A stretch of DNA of 64,000 bases from positions 186,001-250,000 of the forward strand of contig CBFIFP010000003.1 of NCBI GenBank assembly GCA_965661945.1, given 5' to 3'. The notes below the pieces were generated by a model that did not search any database, had not been told where the DNA came from, and saw only the letters and a list, made by a program, of their open reading frames with translations. This document shows, in pieces, positions 53,784 through 62,175 of the stretch. The translations under genes and the position numbers were made by a program. The number at the start of each line of letters is the position of its first letter. The first letter of the stretch is position 1. The stretch is from JAJRPT01 sp965661945 (GTDB lineage Bacteria > Bacteroidota > Ignavibacteria > Kapaibacteriales > UBA2268).

Positions 53784-55025
53784 TTAATAAAGTAAATAAT
53801 TATTTCTCAATAAAATAAAATCATATCGTTCTTTTTCAATCTTTTCAAATATTTTCGAGTAACTATCGGATTTCAAGTAATTCCATATTTCATCAGTTCC
53901 AGTAACCTTTTTAAACATTTGGACTGACTTAGACGAGTTGTCGAAATTACTAAATTCCTTCGGATAAAGTTCTTTTAAAGCAATTAAAATTTTAATACCT
54001 GCTGAGTATGGTTTCATATCATTTTTGCCGGAATACTTAATTAAATATCCATTACAATATTTATTTGCATACATCCCATAATACGGATAAAATCTTGATT
54101 CAATAAGTTCTAAACCATCGATATTGATATAAGAATCTTCAATAATTACATCATTAAACTTGCTTTTTAATACTTGAATAAACTTATTTATATCAAAATT
54201 TGGAGAACCAAGATATTGAAAAGGAAGAGTAGTACCAATACCTATTGAAATAAATCCTAATTCACCAATTACACCCAGTGCAGTATTGCCCCTAATAGAC
54301 TCAACCGTAGGAATATGTGGTGAAGTCGGAAACCATTTCAGACCAGTATCTTCCCAATTCATCCATCGCTCCCAATTCTTCATTTTCATTATTTCAATAT
54401 CACAACTCAGCTTTCCTGAAAGTAGTTTTTCACCATTAATAAACAAACATAATTCTCCAATAGTCATACCATGTAAGTATGATACTGGTATAAGTGATAC
54501 AAAGTTTTCTTTACCTTTATCCACTACATTTCCATCAACTATATATCCACCAATTGGATTCGGTCTATCAAGCACAATAACTTTCTTTTTAAACTCCGCA
54601 CAAGCATCTAAAACATTGTAAACTGTTGATATATATGTGTAACTTCTAACACCAATATCTTGTATATCAACTACAATTATATCAATATCTTTTAAAGTCG
54701 AATAAGAAGGTTTACGTTCCTTACCGTAAAGCGAGATAACATCTATCTCATTAATTTTTTCATTTTCTACATGTTCTCCAGCTGGAATCGAAGAAAAGTA
54801 ACCATGTTCAGGAACCAAAATCTTAACAAATGTAAATATATTTTGATTTTTAAAATAACTTATATTTGATTTCCCTTCAATATCTCTACCCGAATGATTT
54901 GTCAAAAGGGCAACCTTTTTTCCCTTTAATTTTGAGAAATTAGATTCTAACAACTGCTCTAATCCAAGAGAAGTTTTACTACTCAAGTTGATTGTTAATA
55001 TTAAAAAAAGAATAAATATTTTCAT
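53784..55025 (-). CDS. DUF1343 exo-muramidase-like protein (NamZ type)
   Basis: The 413-residue protein has a signal peptide (IFILFLILTINLSS). The DUF1343 body follows, with GKKVALLTNHSGRDIEG near 35, LVPEHGYFSSIPAGE near 68, DIIVVDIQDIGVRSYTY near 110 and VIVLDRPNPIGG near 150. NamZ of Tannerella, a founding member, cuts N-acetylmuramic acid from non-reducing ends of peptidoglycan fragments. The His in PEHG and the D-x-QD-x-G segment are kept. The role is likely periplasmic peptidoglycan recycling. The gene is solitary and convergent with the preceding cluster (12 bases apart). Confidence 0.85.
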   Translation of the reverse strand: MKIFILFLILTINLSSKTSLGLEQLLESNFSKLKGKKVALLTNHSGRDIEGKSNISYFKNQNIFTFVKILVPEHGYFSSIPAGEHVENEKINEIDVISLYGKERKPSYSTLKDIDIIVVDIQDIGVRSYTYISTVYNVLDACAEFKKKVIVLDRPNPIGGYIVDGNVVDKGKENFVSLIPVSYLHGMTIGELCLFINGEKLLSGKLSCDIEIMKMKNWERWMNWEDTGLKWFPTSPHIPTVESIRGNTALGVIGELGFISIGIGTTLPFQYLGSPNFDINKFIQVLKSKFNDVIIEDSYINIDGLELIESRFYPYYGMYANKYCNGYLIKYSGKNDMKPYSAGIKILIALKELYPKEFSNFDNSSKSVQMFKKVTGTDEIWNYLKSDSYSKIFEKIEKERYDFILLRNNYLLY

Positions 55026-55124
55026 AGATTTTATTAAAATTTTAAAAATTAATATACAATAATTGTGCCTTAAATTAATACAAATTTTATTTGCTAATAG
55101 TTACATAAAAGGTAATATCAAAAA

Positions 55125-55156
55125 AAAATCTGAGAGGTTTTTAGCTCTCAGATTTT
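55125..55156 (-). terminator. Rho-independent terminator after rpsA
   Basis: Stem AATCTGAGAG/CTCTCAGATT (longer with flanking A/T) with an 8-base loop and a T run on the minus strand, 25 bases beyond the rpsA stop. Confidence 0.85.
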
Positions 55157-55180
55157 TAGATTTTAAAAAATAAATTAAAA

Positions 55181-57247
55181 TTAAAGAGGATTTACATCTT
55201 CTTTAGTTTCATCATCTTCATTTTTTTCTTCCGTTGCAGATTCAACAACTTCTTCAGTTTTAGATTCTTCCTCTGCAGAAGGTGCATCTACAGCTTCTTC
55301 ATCTACTGGCTCAACTTCAGCTTTAGTTTCTTTAACTTCTTCTGATTTAGTATCTTCTTCTTTATCTTTTTTACCAAAATCTGGCATATCTGATTCAACG
55401 AAGAAATCGGCAGAACCTTCATAAGCTGGAGGAGTATTGATAAATTTATCAGCATTTGGAACAGGGTGAGTAGCATTATAAACATTTATAACCGCTTCAT
55501 CTTGTCCGCGTAGTCTTTCAACTACTGATAATACTATTTTCTTAGATTCTTTATCAAATTCTACAACTTTTAAAGGCAACTCGTCACCAAGTTTAAAGTA
55601 TAAGCTAATATCATCAACTGGAGCAAAAGATAATTGAGAAACCGGAACGAAACCATCTACACCATCAGGTAACTCAACAATTACGCCTTTATCAATTATT
55701 CTTTCTATTTTAGCTTCAGTTTCAAATCCTACTTGATATTTCTCCTCAAAGAAGTCCCAAGGATTATCAGTGTTTTGTTTATGACCTAGTGCAATTCTAC
55801 GTTGGTCAGATTCAATTGCCAATACAACTACTTCTAATTCATCACCTTTTTTAACAAATTCGCCTGGGTGGCGGATTTTTTTAGTCCAAGATAAATCAGA
55901 AATATGCACTAATCCATCAACACCTGGTTCTAATTCAACAAAAACACCAAAATTAGTAAGATTTCTTACAAATCCTTTATGTTTAGATTCAACTGGGTAT
56001 TTTTTCATTAAGTCATCCCAAGGGTCTGGCTCTAATTGTTTCATACCAAGTGCAAGTTTTTTATTATCTTTATCAATATTTAAAACTACAGCTTCTAAAT
56101 CTTGGCCCATAGATACCATTTGAGATGGGTGTTTCACGTGTTGTGTCCAACTCATTTCAGAAATATGTATCAGACCTTCAATTCCTTTTTCAATTTCAAT
56201 AAATGCACCATAATCAGTTAAGCTTACAACTTTACCAGCTACTTTAGTGCCTTCTTTGTAAGTATCACCAATACTTTCCCAAGGATGAGAAGTTAATTGC
56301 TTCATACCTAGAGAAATTCTTCTTTTATCTTTGTCAAAGTCTAAAATTACAACTTTAACAACTTGGTCAAGTTCGATAATTTCTGAAGGATGAGTAACTC
56401 TACCCCAAGATAAATCTGTAATGTGAACTAAACCATCTACACCACCTAAGTCAACAAATATACCGAAATCAGCAATTGCTTTAACAACTCCTTCTAACAC
56501 TAAACCTTTTTCAAGTTTAGACATTATTTCTTTTCTTTGTTCTTGTAGCGCTTCTTCTAATAATACTTTATGTGATACTACTACGTTTTCGCTTGGGTGA
56601 TTTACTTTGACAACTTTAACGTCAATATCTTTACCAACCCATGCATCAAAATCTCTAACTGGTCTAACATCGATTTGAGAACCTGGTAAAAATGCTTCGA
56701 TTCCTAATAAATCTACAACCATTCCACCTTTAATTCTTCTTAAAATTCTAACGGCAGTAACATTTTGTTTGTCATATAAGTCCATAATATCTTGCCATAT
56801 TCTCATAAAATCAGCTCTTCTACGAGATAAGACAAGACGACCATTTGCATCTTCAATTTTTTCTACATAAACATCAACGTCATCGCCAACTTTATAGTTT
56901 TCTGCATTTAAAAGCTCCGAACGAGGTACAACACCAAGAGATTTAAATCCTATATCAATTTGGATTTCATCTTTGGTTATGTTTAAGATTTTACCTTGAA
57001 CTAATTCATCTTCTTTAATCTCTTTGATTTCTTTATCAAAAAGTTTTGAAAATGTATCATCATCCATTTCTAATTCTTTGAAACCGTATTCCATCAACTC
57101 TGAAACTGACATTTCATTGTTTGACTTATCTTCTAGTTCAATAAGATTATTTTGAGGATGATTTTCAGCTGTTGATTCAGCTACTTGTTGAACAACTTCA
57201 GCGCTATCGACTGGTTGTTGTTCTTGGATGTCTTTATTTTCTTCAGA
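55181..57247 (-). CDS. rpsA: 30S ribosomal protein S1
   Basis: The protein (688 aa from ATG 57247, with a CGGAG site) has six S1 RNA-binding domains. The last four share the wording FGIFVDLGGVDGLVHITDLSW and kin (near residues 230, 315, 400 and 485). The first two are divergent, as usual. An acidic tail of about 90 residues, rich in Glu, Asp and Val, follows the last domain. It helps mRNA binding on the 30S subunit. The frame opens at 57271, but the ribosome-binding site favours the later ATG. Confidence 0.95.
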   Translation of the reverse strand, partial: SEENKDIQEQQPVDSAEVVQQVAESTAENHPQNNLIELEDKSNNEMSVSELMEYGFKELEMDDDTFSKLFDKEIKEIKEDELVQGKILNITKDEIQIDIGFKSLGVVPRSELLNAENYKVGDDVDVYVEKIEDANGRLVLSRRRADFMRIWQDIMDLYDKQNVTAVRILRRIKGGMVVDLLGIEAFLPGSQIDVRPVRDFDAWVGKDIDVKVVKVNHPSENVVVSHKVLLEEALQEQRKEIMSKLEKGLVLEGVVKAIADFGIFVDLGGVDGLVHITDLSWGRVTHPSEIIELDQVVKVVILDFDKDKRRISLGMKQLTSHPWESIGDTYKEGTKVAGKVVSLTDYGAFIEIEKGIEGLIHISEMSWTQHVKHPSQMVSMGQDLEAVVLNIDKDNKKLALGMKQLEPDPWDDLMKKYPVESKHKGFVRNLTNFGVFVELEPGVDGLVHISDLSWTKKIRHPGEFVKKGDELEVVVLAIESDQRRIALGHKQNTDNPWDFFEEKYQVGFETEAKIERIIDKGVIVELPDGVDGFVPVSQLSFAPVDDISLYFKLGDELPLKVVEFDKESKKIVLSVVERLRGQDEAVINVYNATHPVPNADKFINTPPAYEGSADFFVESDMPDFGKKDKEEDTKSEEVKETKAEVEPVDEEAVDAPSAEEESKTEEVVESATEEKNEDDETKEDVNPL

Positions 57248-57492
57248 CATTAATACTCCGGGAAACATCAAAGTTGTCTAACAATCTGCGAACCACTGAC
57301 TGTTAACACTTTGAAGATTATTAAACATAATTGATATTTAAATTTCTTTGGTTCGCAAAAAACAAGTTACAAATTTACGAATATTTATTCAAATAAAAAA
57401 AATTATATCTTAATATCTATTAAATTTATTTGACTTATTTTTTATTTGTCAATTAAATTGTTTAATTTGGTTTTTTTTTTAGAGTTACTAAT

Positions 57493-58776
57493 ATGAATTT
57501 GTGGGCTATAATCTATAATTTAATAATTATACCATTAATGTATATTTTATACAGAGTGTTATATATATTTAATAAAAAGATAAAGTTACGAGAACAAAAC
57601 TATCAAAAATATATTGATATCATACCTCCTAAAAGTAAAAATAAATTAAGAATTTTGCTCCACTCCTCCTCAATGGGAGAGTTTGAGCAATCCAAACCTT
57701 TAATTGAAAGACTTAAAAGAAAAAGTAAAAATATTGAAATTATAGCGTCATTTTACTCACCCTCGGGCTTAGAAAACCAAAAAAATTACGATTATGTTGA
57801 TTACTTTCTTTATATGCCTTTTGATTCTTTAAAAAATGCTAAAAGTTTTACCTCAAAAACTAACCCTGATATTGTAGTTTTTGTAAGATATGACATCTGG
57901 CGTAATCATATTGCTATGTTCAAACTAAACCATAAACCACTTTTACTTATAAATGCTACAAAACCAAGTACTTTATTCTCCAAAATTTTTATCACTAAAT
58001 TATTTTTCAAAGATATTTATTCATTTTTTGACGAGATATATACTCTTGGAAATAAGCATACCCAATATTTTGAATCATTGAATATCAAAAGTAAAATTGT
58101 AAATTCTGCTGACACAAGATATGATAGAATCATGGAAAAAGTTACAGATAGTGTAAACTCCGATTTGCTTAACAAAGAAATTTTCAAAGGTAAAAAAGTT
58201 TTAGTTTTAGGAAGTTCTTGGGAAAAAGAAGAAGACTTATTATCCGAGATTTATAAACGCTTTAAAGAAAAAATATTTTTTATTATTGTTCCCCACGAGC
58301 CTAATTCTCAACACTTAGTTAAGTCAATATCACTATTTGCAAATAACCTATTACTAAGTGAGTATGATAAAACAAGAGAATATAACATAGATTCCTTAAT
58401 TATTGATAGTGTTGGTAGTTTGTTAGCCATTTATTCTTATGCTGATGCAGCTTTTGTTGGTGGTGGTTTCGGAAAAAACGTACATTCCTTATCTGAGCCT
58501 GCCGGCTATTCACTTCCTATTTGTTGCGGACCTAATTATGACCGTTCTCCAGATGCCGAAGAACTAAAAACATTAGGAAGTTTAAAAATAATTCATAACT
58601 TGAATGATTTAATAATATTTATAAATGATATACTTAACAAAGATAAAGCTGACTTAATGGGTTATAACTCAGGCAAATACATTAAAGATAAAATTGGTTC
58701 CAGTAATATTATCACATCTAAAATTTTAGAATTAGCTGAAAAAAAAGAAATTAATACCTCAGAAATTTTAACTTAA
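57493..58776 (+). CDS. waaA: KDO transferase WaaA (KdtA)
   Basis: It adds 3-deoxy-D-manno-octulosonate to lipid IVA at the inner membrane. The 427-residue protein has an N-terminal membrane anchor (LIIIPLMYILYRVLY). The GT-B core follows, with LRILLHSSSMGEFEQSKP near 50, INATKPS near 160, GSSWEKEEDLL near 243 and FVGGGFGKNVHSLSEPAGY near 320. That last segment is diagnostic for KDO transferases. The usual RxS-like segment (ATKPS) differs a little from E. coli. kdsC at 36.6 kb is in the same pathway. Confidence 0.92.
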   Translation: MNLWAIIYNLIIIPLMYILYRVLYIFNKKIKLREQNYQKYIDIIPPKSKNKLRILLHSSSMGEFEQSKPLIERLKRKSKNIEIIASFYSPSGLENQKNYDYVDYFLYMPFDSLKNAKSFTSKTNPDIVVFVRYDIWRNHIAMFKLNHKPLLLINATKPSTLFSKIFITKLFFKDIYSFFDEIYTLGNKHTQYFESLNIKSKIVNSADTRYDRIMEKVTDSVNSDLLNKEIFKGKKVLVLGSSWEKEEDLLSEIYKRFKEKIFFIIVPHEPNSQHLVKSISLFANNLLLSEYDKTREYNIDSLIIDSVGSLLAIYSYADAAFVGGGFGKNVHSLSEPAGYSLPICCGPNYDRSPDAEELKTLGSLKIIHNLNDLIIFINDILNKDKADLMGYNSGKYIKDKIGSSNIITSKILELAEKKEINTSEILT

Positions 58777-58798
58777 ATAAATATATTTAAGTTTTTTG
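58771..58798 (+). terminator. Possible AT-rich terminator between waaA and the GATase-like gene
   Basis: ACTTAAATA and TATTTAAGT (58771-58779 with 58784-58792) form a 9-bp stem with a 4-base loop and a following T run. It overlaps the waaA stop codon, and the stem is AT-rich, so the call is weak. Confidence 0.4.
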
Positions 58799-60040
58799 CT
58801 CTTTTTTCTTAGCTGCTGGAAACAATATATTATTCAAAATTAATCTATAACCTGGCGAACTCTTATGAAGTTCTAATTGAGTATGTGGGTCGAAAAGACC
58901 ATGACGATAATCTTCTGGGTCATGACCACCATAAAAAGTAAACGTACCTCGACCAAAATTACCATGTATATATTTAACCTCATCAGTTCCTTCTCTCTCT
59001 GCAAGAATAATTACAGAATTTTTAATTTGGTCTTTTTTAAATGAAGTTGTTTGTCCTAAAAAGCCTTTCACTCTTGCAACATGATTCTGAGTAAGCATTG
59101 TAGCTACAGGGTCGTATTTTGCTGAGAATTCAAAAAGTGTGAAAAAATCAATTTCTGGATTATTTAAAGTAGTTGGTCCAACATCAATCGAAGATATCTC
59201 ATATTCTGCTGGATTGGTTACTATAGTAAAATTATGAAAAGCAAATGTTTGCGAAAAATCTAACTTAGATTGTGCGTTATTGTCTAATGGGTCTCCATCA
59301 AACATATATTCGCATATATCAACCCCATCAGCTGCTAAAGCAACATCATAAGAGTCTGGAGCAGAGCACATAGCAAACATAAAACCACCCTCAGCAACAT
59401 ATTCTCTAATTTTTTTTGATACATCTAATTTTAGATGAGACACTTTACTGTAACCTAATTTATTAGCGAGCGCTTCCTGAATTGCTACCTGTTGAATATA
59501 CCAAGGAGCTGACCTCTGGCTAAACCAAAATTTACCATATTGCCCAGTAAAATCTTCGTGATGAAGATGAAGCCAATCATAATCCTTTAATTTTCCATCT
59601 ATTACCTCCTCATCATATATTATATCATGTTCTACCTCAGCATAATCTAATGCAATTCTAACAGCATCATCCCATGGTTGTGAGCCAGTAGGAGCATAAA
59701 CCGCAATTTTTGGGCTTTTTTCAAGTCGAACTACATCCATATTTTCATCTTCTGATTGCACAATTGCATAAATTTGTTCAGCATCTCCATTAGATATTGT
59801 TTCAAATTTAACTCCTCTTATCCTACACTCAGTTGCTATTTTTTCTGTATAATCTGCCATAAACGAGCCACTTCTGTAGTTAAGTAGCCAATCTACTTCT
59901 AATCCATTTTTTATTATCCACCAAGTTAAACCATAAGCTTTTAAGTGGTCAGTTTGCGTTCCATCCATAGGTATTAAAAGTTTCTGTGAAAAAAGATTTG
60001 TTGTTATTAAAAAGATTATTGTATAAATTAGTGTTTTCAT
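58787..60040 (-). CDS. Secreted GATase-1-fold protein often labelled asparagine synthetase B
   Basis: The protein (417 aa from ATG 60040) has a signal peptide (LIYTIIFLITTNLFSQ). It begins with LIPMDGTQTDHLKAYGLTWW, a start I recall from a Bacteroidota family usually named asparagine synthetase B although it lacks both of that enzyme's domains. Features are a WLHLHHEDFTGQYGKFW segment near 172 and an elbow-like GGFMFAMCSAPDSYD near 222 (Cys as candidate nucleophile). A closing GRGTFTFYGGHDPEDYRHG near 372, with conserved His-Asp, completes the pattern. It looks like a class-I glutamine-amidotransferase or ThuA-like fold working outside the cytoplasm. The reaction is unknown. The frame's upstream TTG (60049) is disfavoured. 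Confidence 0.55.
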   Translation of the reverse strand: MKTLIYTIIFLITTNLFSQKLLIPMDGTQTDHLKAYGLTWWIIKNGLEVDWLLNYRSGSFMADYTEKIATECRIRGVKFETISNGDAEQIYAIVQSEDENMDVVRLEKSPKIAVYAPTGSQPWDDAVRIALDYAEVEHDIIYDEEVIDGKLKDYDWLHLHHEDFTGQYGKFWFSQRSAPWYIQQVAIQEALANKLGYSKVSHLKLDVSKKIREYVAEGGFMFAMCSAPDSYDVALAADGVDICEYMFDGDPLDNNAQSKLDFSQTFAFHNFTIVTNPAEYEISSIDVGPTTLNNPEIDFFTLFEFSAKYDPVATMLTQNHVARVKGFLGQTTSFKKDQIKNSVIILAEREGTDEVKYIHGNFGRGTFTFYGGHDPEDYRHGLFDPHTQLELHKSSPGYRLILNNILFPAAKKKEQKT

Positions 60041-60057
60041 TTTTACCAAATTTAATT

Positions 60058-60648
60058 ATGAAATTTATTCAAAAAAACAGAAAAATTATTCTTGCTTCAC
60101 AATCGCCAAGAAGAAGTCAGTTATTAAGACAGATTTCTATTGATTTTATTGTTAAAGCATCAAATTTTGATGAATCTAGAATATATTACGATAATCCTAT
60201 TGATTATGTTATTGCCCTTGCTTCAGGAAAAGCCCAAGATATTGCAAATCAACCTTATGTTCAAGGGGAAATTATAATCGGTGCTGATACAACAGTATAT
60301 CATAATAATCTCTATCTTAACAAACCAAAAGATTATAATGATGCTTTTGAAATGTTAAACAAATTAAGTGGAAACTGGCATTCTGTATTTACAGGAATAT
60401 GTGTTATTGACTGTTTAAACTTAATAACTAAAACCACGCATTCCGAAACGAAAGTAAAGTTTAGAGAATTATCCAATGAAGAAATTAATTATTACATCAA
60501 CAACTTTAAACCCTTCGATAAAGCAGGTTCCTATGGAATACAAGATGATTTTGGTGCAGTATTTGTAGAAGAAATCAAAGGCGACTATTATAATGTTGTT
60601 GGATTGCCAATTGTTAAACTTTATCAAATCTTAAAGGACTTAACTTAA
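60058..60648 (+). CDS. maf: Maf-family nucleotide pyrophosphatase
   Basis: The 196-residue protein starts at ATG 60058, just before the Maf signature KIILASQSPRRSQLLRQI. Also present are IIGADTTVYHNN near 75, LSGNWHSVFTGICVI near 100 and the closing PFDKAGSYGIQDDFGAVFV near 150. Maf enzymes hydrolyse dTTP, UTP and modified pyrimidine nucleotides. The open frame runs back to 59986, into the divergent gene, but the signature shows the true start. Only 17 bases separate the two divergent start codons. Confidence 0.93.
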   Translation: MKFIQKNRKIILASQSPRRSQLLRQISIDFIVKASNFDESRIYYDNPIDYVIALASGKAQDIANQPYVQGEIIIGADTTVYHNNLYLNKPKDYNDAFEMLNKLSGNWHSVFTGICVIDCLNLITKTTHSETKVKFRELSNEEINYYINNFKPFDKAGSYGIQDDFGAVFVEEIKGDYYNVVGLPIVKLYQILKDLT

Positions 60649-60698
60649 ATTGGTTAAGATTAATATATCAATATATTATTTAAGATTATTACTAATAA

Positions 60699-60730
60699 AA
60701 AAGGTCTGCATTATTTTATGCAGACCTTTT
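60699..60730. terminator. Bidirectional terminator between maf and rimO
   Basis: Symmetric 13-bp stem AAAAGGTCTGCAT/ATGCAGACCTTTT with a 6-base loop. T runs on both strands suit the two convergent genes. Confidence 0.88.
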
Positions 60731-60760
60731 AGTATTAAAACAATATATATTTAAAAACTC

Positions 60761-62083
60761 TTATACCTTAGCATACAACTCATATTCACCAGCATCAATA
60801 ATCTCTGCATTTACAAATTCTCCAACATTTAGATTATTAACTCCTTCAAAAATAACAATATTATCCACATCAGGAGAATCATGCTCAGTTCTACCAATTG
60901 CTTTGTCTTCCAATTGTTCATCAATCAAAACTTTAAGAGTTGACCCAATCTTTTCTGTATTTTTACGAAGTGAGATTTCTTGTTGAAGCAACATAACCTC
61001 GCCCCTTCTTTCGTCTTTAACCTCTTGAGGTATTGAATCTCCTAATATAAAAGCGCCAGTATTTTCTTCTTGAGAATAAGTAAACACCCCAACTCTATCT
61101 AACTGAACAGTATCAATAAAATCAAGTAGAGATTCCAAATCTTCATCAGTTTCACCAGGATAACCAACAATAAAAGTTGAACGTATTGCAAGATTATCAA
61201 CTTTCTCCCTAAAAGAAAGTAACAAGTCCTCCATCTCTTGACGTTTAACACCTCTTCTCATAGAACGAAGAATTTTATCTGAAGCATGTTGAAGAGGAAT
61301 ATCTATATAATTACAAACTTTTGGATTTTGAGCTATAACATCAATTATCTCCATTGGGAACTGTCTTGGATAAGCATATTGAAGGCGTATCCACTCAATT
61401 CCTTCAACTTCAGAAAGTTTCTCCAATAAATCAGGCAAAGCACGTCGATTATAAATATCAAGACCATACCAAGTTGAATCCTGAGCAATGATTACTAATT
61501 CTTTTACTCCTTGTGCGGCTAATTTTTTTGTTTCATCAACGAGTTTCTCTATTGGCTCTGAAACATGCTTTCCTCTCATAAGAGGTATAGCACAAAAAGA
61601 ACATTTTTGGTTACAACCTTCGGATATTTTTAGATATGCAAAATGCTTAGGAGTATAAAGCATCCTCTCGCCGTTGAGTTCGTATTTTCTATCACCCATC
61701 AAAATTTTCAAAATTCTTTCATCAGAATTAACACCAAGAAAATAATCCACATGTTTTATTTGTTGCTTAAGTTCGGCATTATATCTTTCAGCTAAACAGC
61801 CAGTAACAATTAACTTTTTATATTTATTTTGTTTACGTAGTTCTGCAGCTTGAAGAATCACATTAATATTCTCTTCCTTTGCAGCTTTAATAAAACCACA
61901 AGTATTTATAATTAATGATTCTGCCTCATCAGGGTTAGGAATTATTTCAATCCCATTAGCTCGCAACAAACCAGAAAATCTTTCACTATCTACTATATTC
62001 TTTGCGCAACCAAGTGTAATAACAGATGTGTTATTAATTTCCTTATTAAAATCTCTTTTATTCAATGTCTTTTCTTTCAGCAT
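60761..62083 (-). CDS. rimO: Ribosomal protein S12 methylthiotransferase RimO
   Basis: Radical-SAM enzyme that adds a methylthio group to an aspartate of ribosomal protein S12. The 440-residue protein has the UPF0004 domain with TLGCAKNIVDSE near 23 and NTCGFI near 60. The radical-SAM motif is CNQKCSFCAI near 155, SMRRGVKR and FIVGYPGETDED follow, and a C-terminal TRAM domain closes it. The words LGCAKN and CGFI separate RimO from MiaB. Length is normal. Confidence 0.94.
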   Translation of the reverse strand: MLKEKTLNKRDFNKEINNTSVITLGCAKNIVDSERFSGLLRANGIEIIPNPDEAESLIINTCGFIKAAKEENINVILQAAELRKQNKYKKLIVTGCLAERYNAELKQQIKHVDYFLGVNSDERILKILMGDRKYELNGERMLYTPKHFAYLKISEGCNQKCSFCAIPLMRGKHVSEPIEKLVDETKKLAAQGVKELVIIAQDSTWYGLDIYNRRALPDLLEKLSEVEGIEWIRLQYAYPRQFPMEIIDVIAQNPKVCNYIDIPLQHASDKILRSMRRGVKRQEMEDLLLSFREKVDNLAIRSTFIVGYPGETDEDLESLLDFIDTVQLDRVGVFTYSQEENTGAFILGDSIPQEVKDERRGEVMLLQQEISLRKNTEKIGSTLKVLIDEQLEDKAIGRTEHDSPDVDNIVIFEGVNNLNVGEFVNAEIIDAGEYELYAKV

Positions 62084-62175
62084 AAATTACTTTCTTAATT
62101 AAAATAATTTACAAAATTAATGAAAATAAAACTAAAACCGAACTTTGATTTATTAAAGTAAATTTTATTTTTTGA

